DNA of 64,000 nt from WVXT01 sp964403285 (GTDB lineage: Bacteria; UBA6262; WVXT01): the NCBI GenBank assembly GCA_964403285.1, contig CAYOFG010000004.1:17382-81381 (forward strand), in the 5' to 3' direction. The notes under the pieces were generated by a model, which was not told where the DNA came from, searched no databases, and saw only the letters and a program-made list of their open reading frames with translations. This document shows, one piece after another, positions 15,933-24,513 of the stretch (its first letter is position 1; each line of letters begins with the position of its first letter). The position numbers and the translations under genes were made by a program.

Positions 15933-17619
15933 TTTAGAGATTGCCCAGAAGGCGAAGATGAAGCCCATTGTGGAAATCGCTCAGGCCCTGGGCATAAAGG
16001 AAGATGAGATTGACCTCTACGGGAAGTACATGGCTAAGGTCTGTCTCGATGTTCTGGATAGGTTTAAAGATAAGCCCAATGGCAAGCTTATTACAGTAAC
16101 CGCGATTACTCCTACTCCTTTAGGGGAAGGGAAGACAGTTACTGCTTTTGGCCTGGGGATGGCCCTGGCCAGGATAGGAAAGAAAATCTGTAACACCTGT
16201 CGCCAACCTTCAAAGGGTCCCACATTCGGCATTAAGGGTGGTGCCGCGGGAGGAGGTTACTCTCAGGTTCTTCCGATGGAGAACATTAATCTGCACTTTA
16301 CCGGAGATGCCCATGCAGTAGAATCGGCTCACAATCTTTTAGCCGCGGCAATAGATGCCAGCATTCTTCACGGAAACAAATTGAACATCGATCCTCTCAA
16401 TATTACCTGGCGCAGGTGCGTTGACGTCAGTGATCGGGCACTAAGAAACATAGTTATTGGACTGGGGGGGAAGGCTAATGGTTATCCACGGGAAACAGGT
16501 TATGATATCACCGTGGCTACCGAGACTATGGCTATTCTTGCGCTAACCACAGGCCTATTCGACTTGAGAAAGAGGTTGGGTAGGATAGTGGTGGGTTATA
16601 CTTATGACGGTAAACCGGTAACTGCTGAACAGCTCAAGATTGCAGGAGCGATGACAGTCTTATTAAAGGATGCCATTAAGCCCAATCTTGTTCAGACAAC
16701 GGAGAATACACCTGTTTTTGACCATGCAGGGCCCTTTGCCAATGTTGCTCATGGGAATAACTCAGCAATCGCTGATATGGTAGCTCTTAAACTGGCCGAT
16801 TACGTAGTTACAGAGAGTGGCTTTGGTGCGGACTGCGGTTTTGAGAAATTGGTCAACGTTAAGTGCCGTCAAAGTGGTTTAAGAGTCGATTGTGGTGTAG
16901 TGGTTGCTTCCATAAGGGCGTTAAAAATGCATGGTGGGGCTTTTGACGTGCGCCCGGGAGTCGACTTAGATGAGAAATTGGTGGCCAAAGAAAATATGAA
17001 AGCTCTGGAGAAGGGATGTGAAAATCTTGCTAAGCATATAGAGAATGTCCACATCCATGGAGTTCCCGCAGTAGTGGCGATTAATAGATTTACTTCAGAT
17101 ACTGACAAAGAGATAGAATTTGTGAGAAAAAAGGCTCTGCAAGCGGGTGCGGATGACGCTGCCCCTGTAGATTGTTGGGCTAAAGGTGGCGAAGGTGCCA
17201 TTCAATTGGCCAAAGCAGTGGTGGCAGCAGTGGATAAGCCACACCAGATGCGCTTCCTCTATCCAGACGATGCATCTATCAAAGAAAAGATTGAAACAAT
17301 AGCTACGAAGATATACGGAGCAGATGGGGTAGATTATGCTCCTCTTGCCGAAAGTAAGATTAAATTGTATACTGAATTGGGTTATAGCAAGATGCCTATT
17401 AACATGGCCAAGACCCATCTCTCTCTTTCCCATGACCCAAATCTAAAGTGTGTACCTCGCCACTACAGGATACCCATTCGAGACATCCGGGCATCAGTAG
17501 GAGCTGGATTTCTTTATCCTCTATTGGGGGCTATGAGTACTATGCCTGGGCTTCCCTCAATCCCAGCTGCTACCAAAGTGGATATCGATAAGACCGGAAA
17601 GACGGTGGGATTGTTCTAA
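15922..17619 (+). CDS. fhs: Formate-tetrahydrofolate ligase
   Basis: 565 residues, full length. It activates formate with ATP to 10-formyl-tetrahydrofolate, the first folate step of the methyl branch. The ATP loop is TPTPLGEGKTVT, followed by RQPSKGPTFGIKGGAAGGG and NLHFTGDAHAV. The C-terminus has PAATKVDID. It is translationally coupled to panE. Together with metV, metF, fchA and folD it completes the branch from formate to methyl-tetrahydrofolate. Confidence 0.98.
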   Translation: MLSDLEIAQKAKMKPIVEIAQALGIKEDEIDLYGKYMAKVCLDVLDRFKDKPNGKLITVTAITPTPLGEGKTVTAFGLGMALARIGKKICNTCRQPSKGPTFGIKGGAAGGGYSQVLPMENINLHFTGDAHAVESAHNLLAAAIDASILHGNKLNIDPLNITWRRCVDVSDRALRNIVIGLGGKANGYPRETGYDITVATETMAILALTTGLFDLRKRLGRIVVGYTYDGKPVTAEQLKIAGAMTVLLKDAIKPNLVQTTENTPVFDHAGPFANVAHGNNSAIADMVALKLADYVVTESGFGADCGFEKLVNVKCRQSGLRVDCGVVVASIRALKMHGGAFDVRPGVDLDEKLVAKENMKALEKGCENLAKHIENVHIHGVPAVVAINRFTSDTDKEIEFVRKKALQAGADDAAPVDCWAKGGEGAIQLAKAVVAAVDKPHQMRFLYPDDASIKEKIETIATKIYGADGVDYAPLAESKIKLYTELGYSKMPINMAKTHLSLSHDPNLKCVPRHYRIPIRDIRASVGAGFLYPLLGAMSTMPGLPSIPAATKVDIDKTGKTVGLF

Positions 17620-17682
17620 AAGATTTTTATCTTTAGCGGATTGTAAACACACCTGGGGAAACTACTCATTGGAGGAAAAATA

Positions 17683-17913
17683 ATGAAAGAAGTAATTTTG
17701 CCAGATATGGGCGAAGAGGTAAAGGAAGCAACTATCTCCTTCTGGCATCACGACGAGGGAGACAAAGTAACCCAAGGAGAAGATTTAGTAGAGATTACTA
17801 CGGAGAAAGCGAGTTTTCAAGTTGAAGCGCCTGTTTCGGGAGTCCTAAGCAAAATTTCTGCTGGCGAAGGCGAAGTAGTAAAATCGGGACAGGTCCTGGG
17901 CATCATCGAATGA
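17683..17913 (+). CDS. Free-standing lipoyl domain protein
   Basis: 76 residues forming a single biotinyl/lipoyl domain. The presumed lipoylated lysine is in VEITTEKASFQVEAP; the TEKA context is that of 2-oxoacid dehydrogenase E2 domains rather than the longer GcvH protein. The start (LPDMGEEVKEATI) also looks E2-like, but no catalytic E2 domain follows. It has a GGAGGAAA ribosome site. Nearby are lpdA, lipB and lipA, which could load and reoxidise it. A biotin carrier role is less likely. Confidence 0.85.
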   Translation: MKEVILPDMGEEVKEATISFWHHDEGDKVTQGEDLVEITTEKASFQVEAPVSGVLSKISAGEGEVVKSGQVLGIIE

Positions 17914-17919
17914 ATTAGG

Positions 17920-17989
17920 GGGACACAATACTTAATTCCGTAAATTCGTAATTGCATAACCGGGCCTGAATAATTAAGTATTGTGTCCC
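17920..17989. repeat. Long perfect inverted repeat GGGACACAATACTTAATT
   Basis: The 18-base arms at 17920-17937 and 17972-17989 pair perfectly around a 34-base loop. This fills the gap between the lipoyl gene and metV. It resembles REP-type palindromes spread by Y1 (RAYT-like) transposases, none of which is seen here. Confidence 0.8.
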
Positions 17990-18014
17990 TGTAATTGGGA
18001 GAAAGGAGTAGGAA

Positions 18015-18677
18015 ATGATAATAATGGAACAGAAACCGTTTGAAGAGATCCTTTCGTTTTTAAAGGACGAAAAGTCCATATTTATTGTGGGTTGTGCGCA
18101 GTGCGCCACTGTATGTAAAGTTGGTGGTGAAGAAGAAGTTAAGGCTATGAAAGATAAATTGGAAAGTCAAGGCAAGAAGGTGAGTGGTTGGGTAGTCATA
18201 GACCCGGCCTGTCAGAGCGTTGAGGTAAAGAAGAGTTTCCAAACAAATAAAGATAAGATTACCTCAAGTGACGCCATTTTGGTAATGGCTTGCGGTAATG
18301 GGGTCCAGTCTGTAAAAGAGAGCGCAGAGAGGATAAAGATGGAAAAACCAGTCTATCCGGGATGCAACACACTTTTCCTGGGAGAAGTAGTAAGGGCAGG
18401 CTATTTCGAGGAAAAGTGTAGTCTCTGTGGAGATTGTGTGTTAGAGATAATGGGTGGGATCTGTCCTATTACTCGCTGCTCAAAAGGACTTCTTAACGGT
18501 CCTTGCGGGGGAAGTTCTGAAGGGAAATGTGAGGTTGATCCTGAACGCGATTGTGCCTGGGCACTTATTTATGAAGAGTTGAAGAAGAGAGGAAAACTTG
18601 ATAGAATGAAAGCTATACAACCGGCAAAGGACCATTCCAAACTTATAAAGCCCCGTACCTTGACCCTGGGTAGTTAA
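18015..18677 (+). CDS. metV: MetV-like methylene-THF reductase partner
   Basis: 220 residues of the methylene-tetrahydrofolate reductase C-terminal family, found with MetF in acetogens. Cys clusters: CAQCATVC in the N-terminal part, then CSLCGDC, CPITRCSKG and LNGPCGGSSEGKCEV, ending in C-W-IYEELKKRG. These probably bind an iron-sulfur centre and zinc. It is a partner of metF (21694), from which it is separated by lpdA-lipB-lipA. Start 18015 has an AAGGAG site; 18024 is also possible. Confidence 0.85.
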   Translation: MIIMEQKPFEEILSFLKDEKSIFIVGCAQCATVCKVGGEEEVKAMKDKLESQGKKVSGWVVIDPACQSVEVKKSFQTNKDKITSSDAILVMACGNGVQSVKESAERIKMEKPVYPGCNTLFLGEVVRAGYFEEKCSLCGDCVLEIMGGICPITRCSKGLLNGPCGGSSEGKCEVDPERDCAWALIYEELKKRGKLDRMKAIQPAKDHSKLIKPRTLTLGS

Positions 18678-18687
18678 GGGAGAAAGA

Positions 18688-20109
18688 ATGGACTCAAATG
18701 CAAATTATGATATCGCTATAATCGGCGCTGGACCGGGGGGTTATGTGGCGGCGATCAGGGCTTCCCAGTTGGGAGGTAAAGTAGTAGTGATTGAAAAGAG
18801 CGAACTGGGAGGAACCTGTGTGAATAGAGGCTGTATTCCTACAAAGACACTTCTGGCAAGTGCTCGCCTTCTTAATTCAGTTAAAAAGGGAGGCGAGTTT
18901 GGAATAGAATCTGGAGAAGTCAGTGTAAATTTCTCTACAATATCTAAGAGAAAGGAAAGGATAGTAAAACAACTGGTTAATGGCATAGGTCAGTTATTCA
19001 AAAGCTATGGCGTTGAGGTGATAAAAGGGAAAGGGAGGTTAACTGAGAAAATTAGGGATAATGCGATTGAGATAGAAATAGAGAAAGACGATGGTTCGGT
19101 AGAAAAAGTTATGGCTAAAAAGTTAATCATTGCCACAGGTTCTGTCCCTGCCCAGATTCCCGGAATCTCCGTAGATGAACAGGATGTGATAACCAGCGAC
19201 CAAGCTCTGGAATGGGAAGAAATTCCCTCTTCCCTCATTATTGTGGGAGGCGGGGTTATTGGAGTGGAATTTGCTTCCATATTTAACAGCTTGGGGAGTA
19301 AGGTGACAATTGTTGAACTCCTGCCGCGGATTATTCCTACTGAGGACGGAGAGATATCCGAAGAACTGAAGAAATTTTTGGTCAGGTCTGGAATAGAAGT
19401 AAACACAGGAGTGAAAGTTAAGGAGATAATATCCGAAAATGGCAAAAAGAAAGTTGTGATAGAGACTCCACAGGGAAGAGAAGAAAAAATTGCCCAGAAG
19501 GTGCTGATTGCCACAGGTAGAAAGCCTTATACAGAGGGACTCGGTCTGGAGAAGACAGGAATTAGAATAGAAAAGGGAAAAATATTGGTAAATGAGAGGA
19601 TGGAAACGAATCTTCCAGGAATATTTGCCATAGGAGATGTAGTGGGTGGTGTTCTTCTTGCCCATGTTGCTTCAGGTGAAGGTATTGTCGCTGGTGAAAA
19701 TGCGATGGGTAATCAATCGAAAATCGACTACAAGGTTATTCCCAATTGTATCTATTCCCTTCCTGAAGTTGCCAGCGTTGGTCTCAGCGAGGAGAAAGCG
19801 AAAGATATGGGTTACGACGTGAGCGTGGGAAGATTTCCCTTCCTGGCCAATGCCCGGGCAACTATTATGGGAGAGAGAATAGGCTTGGTGAAAATATTAG
19901 CAGATAGAAAAACTGATGAGATATTGGGGGTACATATAGTTGGTCCAGATGCTACGGAATTGATTTCTGAGGCCAGCGTGGCTATTAAAGTGAAAGCTAC
20001 CGCTAAGGATTTGGAAAGGATAATTCATGGCCATCCCACTTTGAGTGAAGCACTATTTGAAGCAGCTCACGATGTCCATGGAGAGGCTATCGATTTAAAG
20101 AAGAAATAG
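18688..20109 (+). CDS. lpdA: Dihydrolipoyl dehydrogenase
   Basis: 473 residues. The FAD loop is GAGPGGYVAAI. The redox disulfide is in GGTCVNRGCIPTK. The NAD loop is GGGVIGVEFASIF. The C-terminal interface has HGHPTLSEALFEAAHDVHG with the catalytic His-Glu pair. It oxidises dihydrolipoyl groups with NAD+, or runs in reverse. The natural partner here is the lipoyl domain at 17683. No 2-oxoacid dehydrogenase or glycine decarboxylase gene is nearby. Confidence 0.95.
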   Translation: MDSNANYDIAIIGAGPGGYVAAIRASQLGGKVVVIEKSELGGTCVNRGCIPTKTLLASARLLNSVKKGGEFGIESGEVSVNFSTISKRKERIVKQLVNGIGQLFKSYGVEVIKGKGRLTEKIRDNAIEIEIEKDDGSVEKVMAKKLIIATGSVPAQIPGISVDEQDVITSDQALEWEEIPSSLIIVGGGVIGVEFASIFNSLGSKVTIVELLPRIIPTEDGEISEELKKFLVRSGIEVNTGVKVKEIISENGKKKVVIETPQGREEKIAQKVLIATGRKPYTEGLGLEKTGIRIEKGKILVNERMETNLPGIFAIGDVVGGVLLAHVASGEGIVAGENAMGNQSKIDYKVIPNCIYSLPEVASVGLSEEKAKDMGYDVSVGRFPFLANARATIMGERIGLVKILADRKTDEILGVHIVGPDATELISEASVAIKVKATAKDLERIIHGHPTLSEALFEAAHDVHGEAIDLKKK

Positions 20110-20825
20110 TGGAAACGAAAATCATGGTTAAATGTAAAGTAGTAAACCTAGGATTAGTTAGTTATGAGAAGGCCTATTGTTTACAGAATAGACTCCATAG
20201 ATTCAGGAGAGAAGGAAGAATCGATGATGTTTTGATTTTACTAGAACATGAGCCAGTGGTGACTATGGGAAGGGGAGGTAAAAGGGATAATATCTTAGTT
20301 TCCGATGAGTTATTGCAAAGCAAAGGAATTAGAATTTTTGAAATCGATAGAGGAGGCGATGTTACTCTCCATTGTCCGGGACAGCTCGTAGGCTATCCCA
20401 TTCTCGACCTAAAAATTCATGGGAAGAATATACATAGGTATCTAAGAAATCTCGAAGAAGTAATCATTCGTTCATTGAAAGTTTATGGAATAGACGGGCA
20501 AAGGATTGAAAACCATACCGGAGTTTGGGTAGGGGAGAAAAAGATTGCCTCCATAGGAATTGGGATAAAGGGCTGGGTCACTTTTCATGGGTTTAGTCTT
20601 AATATCAATCCGGATATGTCTTATTTTTCACTAATTAAGCCCTGTGGATTTGAAAGTAGAATGGTGACCTCTCTCAGTGAGATACTTGGCAGGCCAATCG
20701 AACCCACAGATGTTCATCGCCATTTAATAGAACAGTTTGGAAAAGTATTCAGTCTGCAAATGGAGAAAGATGGCAAACAGATTCCCTCCCTGGATAGTAA
20801 AGAGATTGTCTCTTGCTCCCTCTGA
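20109..20825 (+). CDS. lipB: Octanoyltransferase LipB
   Basis: 238 residues from GTG 20109, or 233 from ATG 20124. It moves octanoyl from acyl-carrier protein to a lipoyl domain. Family motifs: RGGDVTLHCPGQLVGYPI, GVWVGEKKIASIGI with the catalytic Lys, and KPCGFES with the catalytic Cys. It abuts lpdA and overlaps lipA by 56 bases. Together with LipA it gives de novo lipoylation. Confidence 0.93.
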   Translation: METKIMVKCKVVNLGLVSYEKAYCLQNRLHRFRREGRIDDVLILLEHEPVVTMGRGGKRDNILVSDELLQSKGIRIFEIDRGGDVTLHCPGQLVGYPILDLKIHGKNIHRYLRNLEEVIIRSLKVYGIDGQRIENHTGVWVGEKKIASIGIGIKGWVTFHGFSLNINPDMSYFSLIKPCGFESRMVTSLSEILGRPIEPTDVHRHLIEQFGKVFSLQMEKDGKQIPSLDSKEIVSCSL

Positions 20826-21666
20826 AAAAGAAGGAGGAGAAGAAAAGGTTAATAAGACGAGAAATCTCCTTCGCAGATTAGATTTGCACACTGTCTGTGA
20901 GGGAGCCCGTTGTCCAAACCTCTGGGAATGTTTCGCCGAATCTACAGCCACTTTTATGATTTTGGGTAATATCTGTACGAGGAACTGTATGTTCTGTGGC
21001 GTGGCTAAAGGAACTCCTTTACCACTTGACCGGAAGGAACCCAAAAGAATAGCTCAAGCGGTAAAGAGATTGAGATTGAGGCATGTTGTAACTACCTCAG
21101 TTACCCGTGATGATTTGCCGGATGGGGGAGCTTCTCAATTTTTGTTTACAGTTATGGAGGTTCGCTCGATAAATCATGATGTAATTATAGAAGTGCTTGT
21201 TCCCGATTTTGCGGGAAGTGAAGAAGGGATTAGACAGGTATTGAAGGCAAGGCCTGACATCATCGCGCATAATTTAGAGACAGTGCCATCTTTATATCGA
21301 AAAGTGAGACCAGAGGCATCTTATGAAAGGTCTTTGAAATTGCTTAAGTTGGCGAAGAGTTTAAAGCCCCATATCTACACTAAGACGGGACTGATGCTGG
21401 GCTTAGGAGAGAAGGAGCAGGAGATTTTGGGCGTAATGGAAGATTTAAGAAGAATAAATTGTGATATTCTCACTATGGGGCAATACCTACAACCGAGTAG
21501 TTCTCATTTAGAAGTTCGTAGATTTATTCCTCCCGGCAAATTTGAAGAATATAAGAAGGTAGCGGAAAAGATGGGATTTCTCTTTGTGGCATCAGGGCCG
21601 TTTGTTCGCAGTTCTTATAGAGTGAGTGAATTTTCCCGTCGTTTTATTCGTAAAGTAACTAATTAG
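20770..21666 (+). CDS. lipA: Lipoyl synthase LipA
   Basis: 298 residues from ATG 20770 (ribosome site GGAGAAAG); an upstream start at 20737 is possible. This radical-SAM enzyme inserts two sulfurs into the octanoyl group. The auxiliary cluster Cys lie in CEGARCPNLWEC and the SAM-cluster motif is CTRNCMFC. The conserved C-terminal RSSYRVSEF is present. The start lies inside lipB, implying tight translational coupling. Confidence 0.95.
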   Translation: MANRFPPWIVKRLSLAPSEKEGGEEKVNKTRNLLRRLDLHTVCEGARCPNLWECFAESTATFMILGNICTRNCMFCGVAKGTPLPLDRKEPKRIAQAVKRLRLRHVVTTSVTRDDLPDGGASQFLFTVMEVRSINHDVIIEVLVPDFAGSEEGIRQVLKARPDIIAHNLETVPSLYRKVRPEASYERSLKLLKLAKSLKPHIYTKTGLMLGLGEKEQEILGVMEDLRRINCDILTMGQYLQPSSSHLEVRRFIPPGKFEEYKKVAEKMGFLFVASGPFVRSSYRVSEFSRRFIRKVTN

Positions 21667-21693
21667 TATTGTCAATTATAGAGGAGGGAAAAA

Positions 21694-22566
21694 GTGCTTT
21701 CTGAGGCTTTAAGATCGGGTAAGTTTGTGGTGACTTCAGAGATAGGACCACCTAAAGGTATAGATACTAAAGAAATGCTTTCTGAAGCAGAAGCGATGAA
21801 GGGTAAAGTGGAAGCGGTGAATGTAACTGACCTGCAGAGTTCGGTTATGAAGTTAGGTTCCTTGGTTACTTGCCATTTGTTGATCGATATGGGCATTGAA
21901 CCTGTTTTCCAAATAACCTGTCGTGACCGCAATCGGCTTGCTTTGCAGTCGGATATCCTGGGTGCTTATGTTCTGGGAATCAGGAACCTGCTCATTCTCA
22001 CCGGAGACCATCCCAAATTGGGTGACGACCCGGCGGCGAAGTCTGTTTTCGACCTCGATTCGGTACAACTCCTGGAAGCAGTCAAAAAATTACAGGAAGG
22101 GGAAGATATGGCAGGGAACAAGTTGGAAAGTGAACCGCCGAAGTTCTTTGTGGGAGCAGTAGTAAATCCCGGTGCCAACCCTATAGAGCCGCAAATAATA
22201 AAAATGGAAAAGAAAATAAAAGCTGGAGCAGAATTCTTCCAGACACAGGCAGTCTACGAGCCTGAGAAGTTTGGACTGTTTATGGAGAAGGTGAAGGGTT
22301 TTGGCATTCCGGTTCTGGCGGGAATTGTTCTTTTGAAATCTGCAGGAATGGCAAGATATATGAATAAGAATGTTAGTGGGGTTCACGTTCCCGATCCGAT
22401 TATTGAGGAGATGGAGAAGGTAGAGAAAGAGAAAAGAGGAGAAAAGAGCGTAGAAATTGCCACCAGGCTAATCAGGGAACTTAAGGGTCTCTGCCAGGGT
22501 GTGCATATTATGCCTCTTGGCTGGGGAAATAAAGTCCCCAAAGTGTTAGAAGCAGCCGGTCTATGA
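21694..22566 (+). CDS. metF: Methylene-tetrahydrofolate reductase
   Basis: 290 residues, the single-domain bacterial form. GTG start with a GAGGAGGG site. It reduces methylene- to methyl-tetrahydrofolate on FAD. VTSEIGPPKGID, DLQSS, the TCRDRNRLALQSD segment and LTGDHP are MetF features. With MetV it should form the acetogen-type MetFV core; the electron donor is uncertain because neither RnfC2 nor HdrA-type subunits are adjacent. Confidence 0.93.
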   Translation: MLSEALRSGKFVVTSEIGPPKGIDTKEMLSEAEAMKGKVEAVNVTDLQSSVMKLGSLVTCHLLIDMGIEPVFQITCRDRNRLALQSDILGAYVLGIRNLLILTGDHPKLGDDPAAKSVFDLDSVQLLEAVKKLQEGEDMAGNKLESEPPKFFVGAVVNPGANPIEPQIIKMEKKIKAGAEFFQTQAVYEPEKFGLFMEKVKGFGIPVLAGIVLLKSAGMARYMNKNVSGVHVPDPIIEEMEKVEKEKRGEKSVEIATRLIRELKGLCQGVHIMPLGWGNKVPKVLEAAGL

Positions 22567-22573
22567 AGGAATG

Positions 22574-22930
22574 CTCGGGATTTGGTTCGCTCGTGCCGTT
22601 AGAACAAGAGGTCTTTCCAGGACAGGGGGTAATATAGATAGAGAGATAGCGTACCGTTGCCCAATAAGGGGAAAGGTTAAGAGTTCTAACGGTACTCGCT
22701 GAGAATTTTTTGCTTTTTGAGCACCGCATGTCATTGCGAGGAAGCGAAGCGACCGAAGCAATCTCGAGATTGCTTCGCTCCTTTTCAGTTGCTCGCAATG
22801 ACATCTAATCTTCGATTTTTGGCTAAAAATTCTAATGCTCGCTACACCAAATCTCTTCGCATTAGGGGTATAAGTCGTCCTCGTTTTTTGGCTAAAATTC
22901 CTGATGCTCTTCAAACTATCTTTCAAATTT
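22574..22930. repeat. Composite nested repeat, 374-base gap before fchA
   Basis: No gene fits. In order: GCTCGGGATTTGG block; CCGTTAGAAC/GTTCTAACGG arms (22596-22605, 22683-22692); a TTTTTTGC-TTTGAGCACCGC block (22709-22727); the TGTCATTGCGA palindrome (22728-22804); a 45-base block around TTCGATTTTTGGCTAAAAAT (22807-22853); and a half copy of the long palindrome seen at 29767, with GTCCTCGTTTTTTGGCTAAA (from 22876). The same block order recurs at 47112-47417 with a different central insert. Confidence 0.8.
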
Positions 22931-22940
22931 CTTCGGAGGT

Positions 22941-23591
22941 ATGATGGGAGATTATAGAAGTGAACCGTTAGAGAAGTATGTTGATGATTTAGCCGCCAAA
23001 CTTCCTGCGCCTGGTGGAGGGAGCGTGGTGGCTCTGGTGGGTGCGTTGGGAGCGGGGCTTCTGAGCATGGTTTCCAATTTCACTCTGGGAAAGGAAAAAT
23101 ACAAGCAAAGCGAGGAAGAGATAAAGAATATTTTAAACAGAAGCGAAGATTTACGTAAGAGATTGATTGAGTTGGTGGATGAAGATATCAGGGCCTATGG
23201 CGAAGTTTCCAGCGCTTATAAATTGCCCCGGACGACCGAAAAAGAGAAGGAAGTGCGTTCCCAGGCAATCAAAGAAGCCTGTAAAGATGCACTAACTGTT
23301 CCTATGGAAGTAGCGCGTTATTGTTGTCGTGGTCTGGAGATAGCAAGTAGGCTTGTGGATATAGGAAATGTCGGGTTAGTCAGCGATGTGGGCGTTGCCG
23401 CAGGATTATTGGAGGCTGCCTTGAAAGGCGCAGAGTTCAATGTAAAGATTAATCTAAAAGTGATCGAAGATAAAGACTTTGTGGAAGAGAAAAAAAAGGC
23501 TATAGGTTCCCTTGTGAAGGACAAAGTAAAAATAAAAGACGAGATATTGGGAAAGACCGAAGATAAAATAGAAAATATAGGGGGAGATTAA
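22941..23591 (+). CDS. fchA: Methenyl-tetrahydrofolate cyclohydrolase FchA
   Basis: 216 residues of the formiminotransferase-cyclodeaminase family. In acetogens this short stand-alone form hydrolyses or forms methenyl-tetrahydrofolate. LPAPGGGSVVALVGALGAGL is the folate-binding signature near residue 20. The all-helical middle has DEDIRAYGEV. The ribosome site is CGGAGG. It is directly before folD, whose own cyclohydrolase Lys is replaced, so FchA is probably the working cyclohydrolase. Confidence 0.92.
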   Translation: MMGDYRSEPLEKYVDDLAAKLPAPGGGSVVALVGALGAGLLSMVSNFTLGKEKYKQSEEEIKNILNRSEDLRKRLIELVDEDIRAYGEVSSAYKLPRTTEKEKEVRSQAIKEACKDALTVPMEVARYCCRGLEIASRLVDIGNVGLVSDVGVAAGLLEAALKGAEFNVKINLKVIEDKDFVEEKKKAIGSLVKDKVKIKDEILGKTEDKIENIGGD

Positions 23592-23592
23592 C

Positions 23593-24513
23593 ATGGCAGG
23601 AAGAATAATTGACGGTAAATCTCTGGCGGCGAAATTCAAAGAAGACATCAGGAAAGAAGTGGGAGAGTTGAAAGAGAAACATAAAGTGCAACCCCTGTTG
23701 GTAGCAATACAGGTGGGAGAGAACCCTGCCTCAAGAGTCTATGTTAATAACCAGAGGAAAAGTTCTGAAGAGGTAGGAATAGATTATCAACTCCACGAAT
23801 TACCGGAAGCAACCAGCGAGGAAGAACTTCTCCAATTCGTGGAGAAATTGAATAGAGACGATAAAGTTACTGGCATTATTCTGGAAATGCCCCTTCCGCA
23901 ACAGATAGATACTCGCCGGGTGCAGAGGATGATTGCTCCCATGAAGGATGTTGAAGGGATGAGCCCTTCCAATATGGGTATGCTGGTCTATGGAAATCCC
24001 AGAATTGCTCCCTGCACGGCACTGGCGGCGATGGAGTTACTAAAAAGTACAGGCGTGGATATAAAGGGTAAAGAAGTAACCGTTGTGGGACATAGCGAGA
24101 TTGTAGGAAAACCAATAACTCTTTTTTTACTCTCTTCAATTTTGGAGTCGGCTACTCCCACTGTTTGCCATATTGCTACCAGGGATTTGGCTTCCCACAC
24201 CAAGAATGCTGAAATCCTGATTGTCGCCGTGGGAAAGGCGGGATTAGTCAAGGGAGATATGATTAAACAGGGCGCAATTGTAATCGATGTGGGGATAAAT
24301 CGAGTTCCTGTTCTCGATGAAAAGGGGAAACCCGTTGTTGATAGCGAAGGAAAACGCAAAATGAAGACAGTTGGCGATGTAGTGTTTGAAGAAGCAGTGG
24401 AGAAGGCTTCCTATATTACTCCCGTGCCCGGTGGAGTCGGTCCCCTTACGGTGGTCATGCTCTTAAGAAATACACTCACTGCTTGTAAATGGCAAAGGGA
24501 GAAAAAAGTATGA
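23593..24513 (+). CDS. folD: Methylene-THF dehydrogenase FolD, cyclohydrolase Lys missing
   Basis: 306 residues. The NAD(P) domain has GHSEIVGKP and the end motif TPVPGGVGPLTVVML. Tyr50 is present in SRVYVNNQRK, but the residue four on, Lys54 in E. coli (Lys56 in human), is Gln54 here. In the human enzyme Lys to Gln at this site removes cyclohydrolase and keeps dehydrogenase activity. FolD is therefore predicted to be a dehydrogenase only. A polar insert VLDEKGKPVVDSEGKRKMK precedes the last motif. It overlaps yjbQ by four bases. Confidence 0.93.
   Translation: MAGRIIDGKSLAAKFKEDIRKEVGELKEKHKVQPLLVAIQVGENPASRVYVNNQRKSSEEVGIDYQLHELPEATSEEELLQFVEKLNRDDKVTGIILEMPLPQQIDTRRVQRMIAPMKDVEGMSPSNMGMLVYGNPRIAPCTALAAMELLKSTGVDIKGKEVTVVGHSEIVGKPITLFLLSSILESATPTVCHIATRDLASHTKNAEILIVAVGKAGLVKGDMIKQGAIVIDVGINRVPVLDEKGKPVVDSEGKRKMKTVGDVVFEEAVEKASYITPVPGGVGPLTVVMLLRNTLTACKWQREKKV

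Noticed and set aside
17683..17913. Biotin carrier protein
   Set aside because: The lysine context is TEKA as in E2 lipoyl domains, not the AMKM of biotin carriers, and lpdA, lipA and lipB are nearby.
22717..22944. 75-codon + strand ORF before fchA
   Set aside because: It consists wholly of nested repeat sequence; similar peptides would come from any copy of these repeats.
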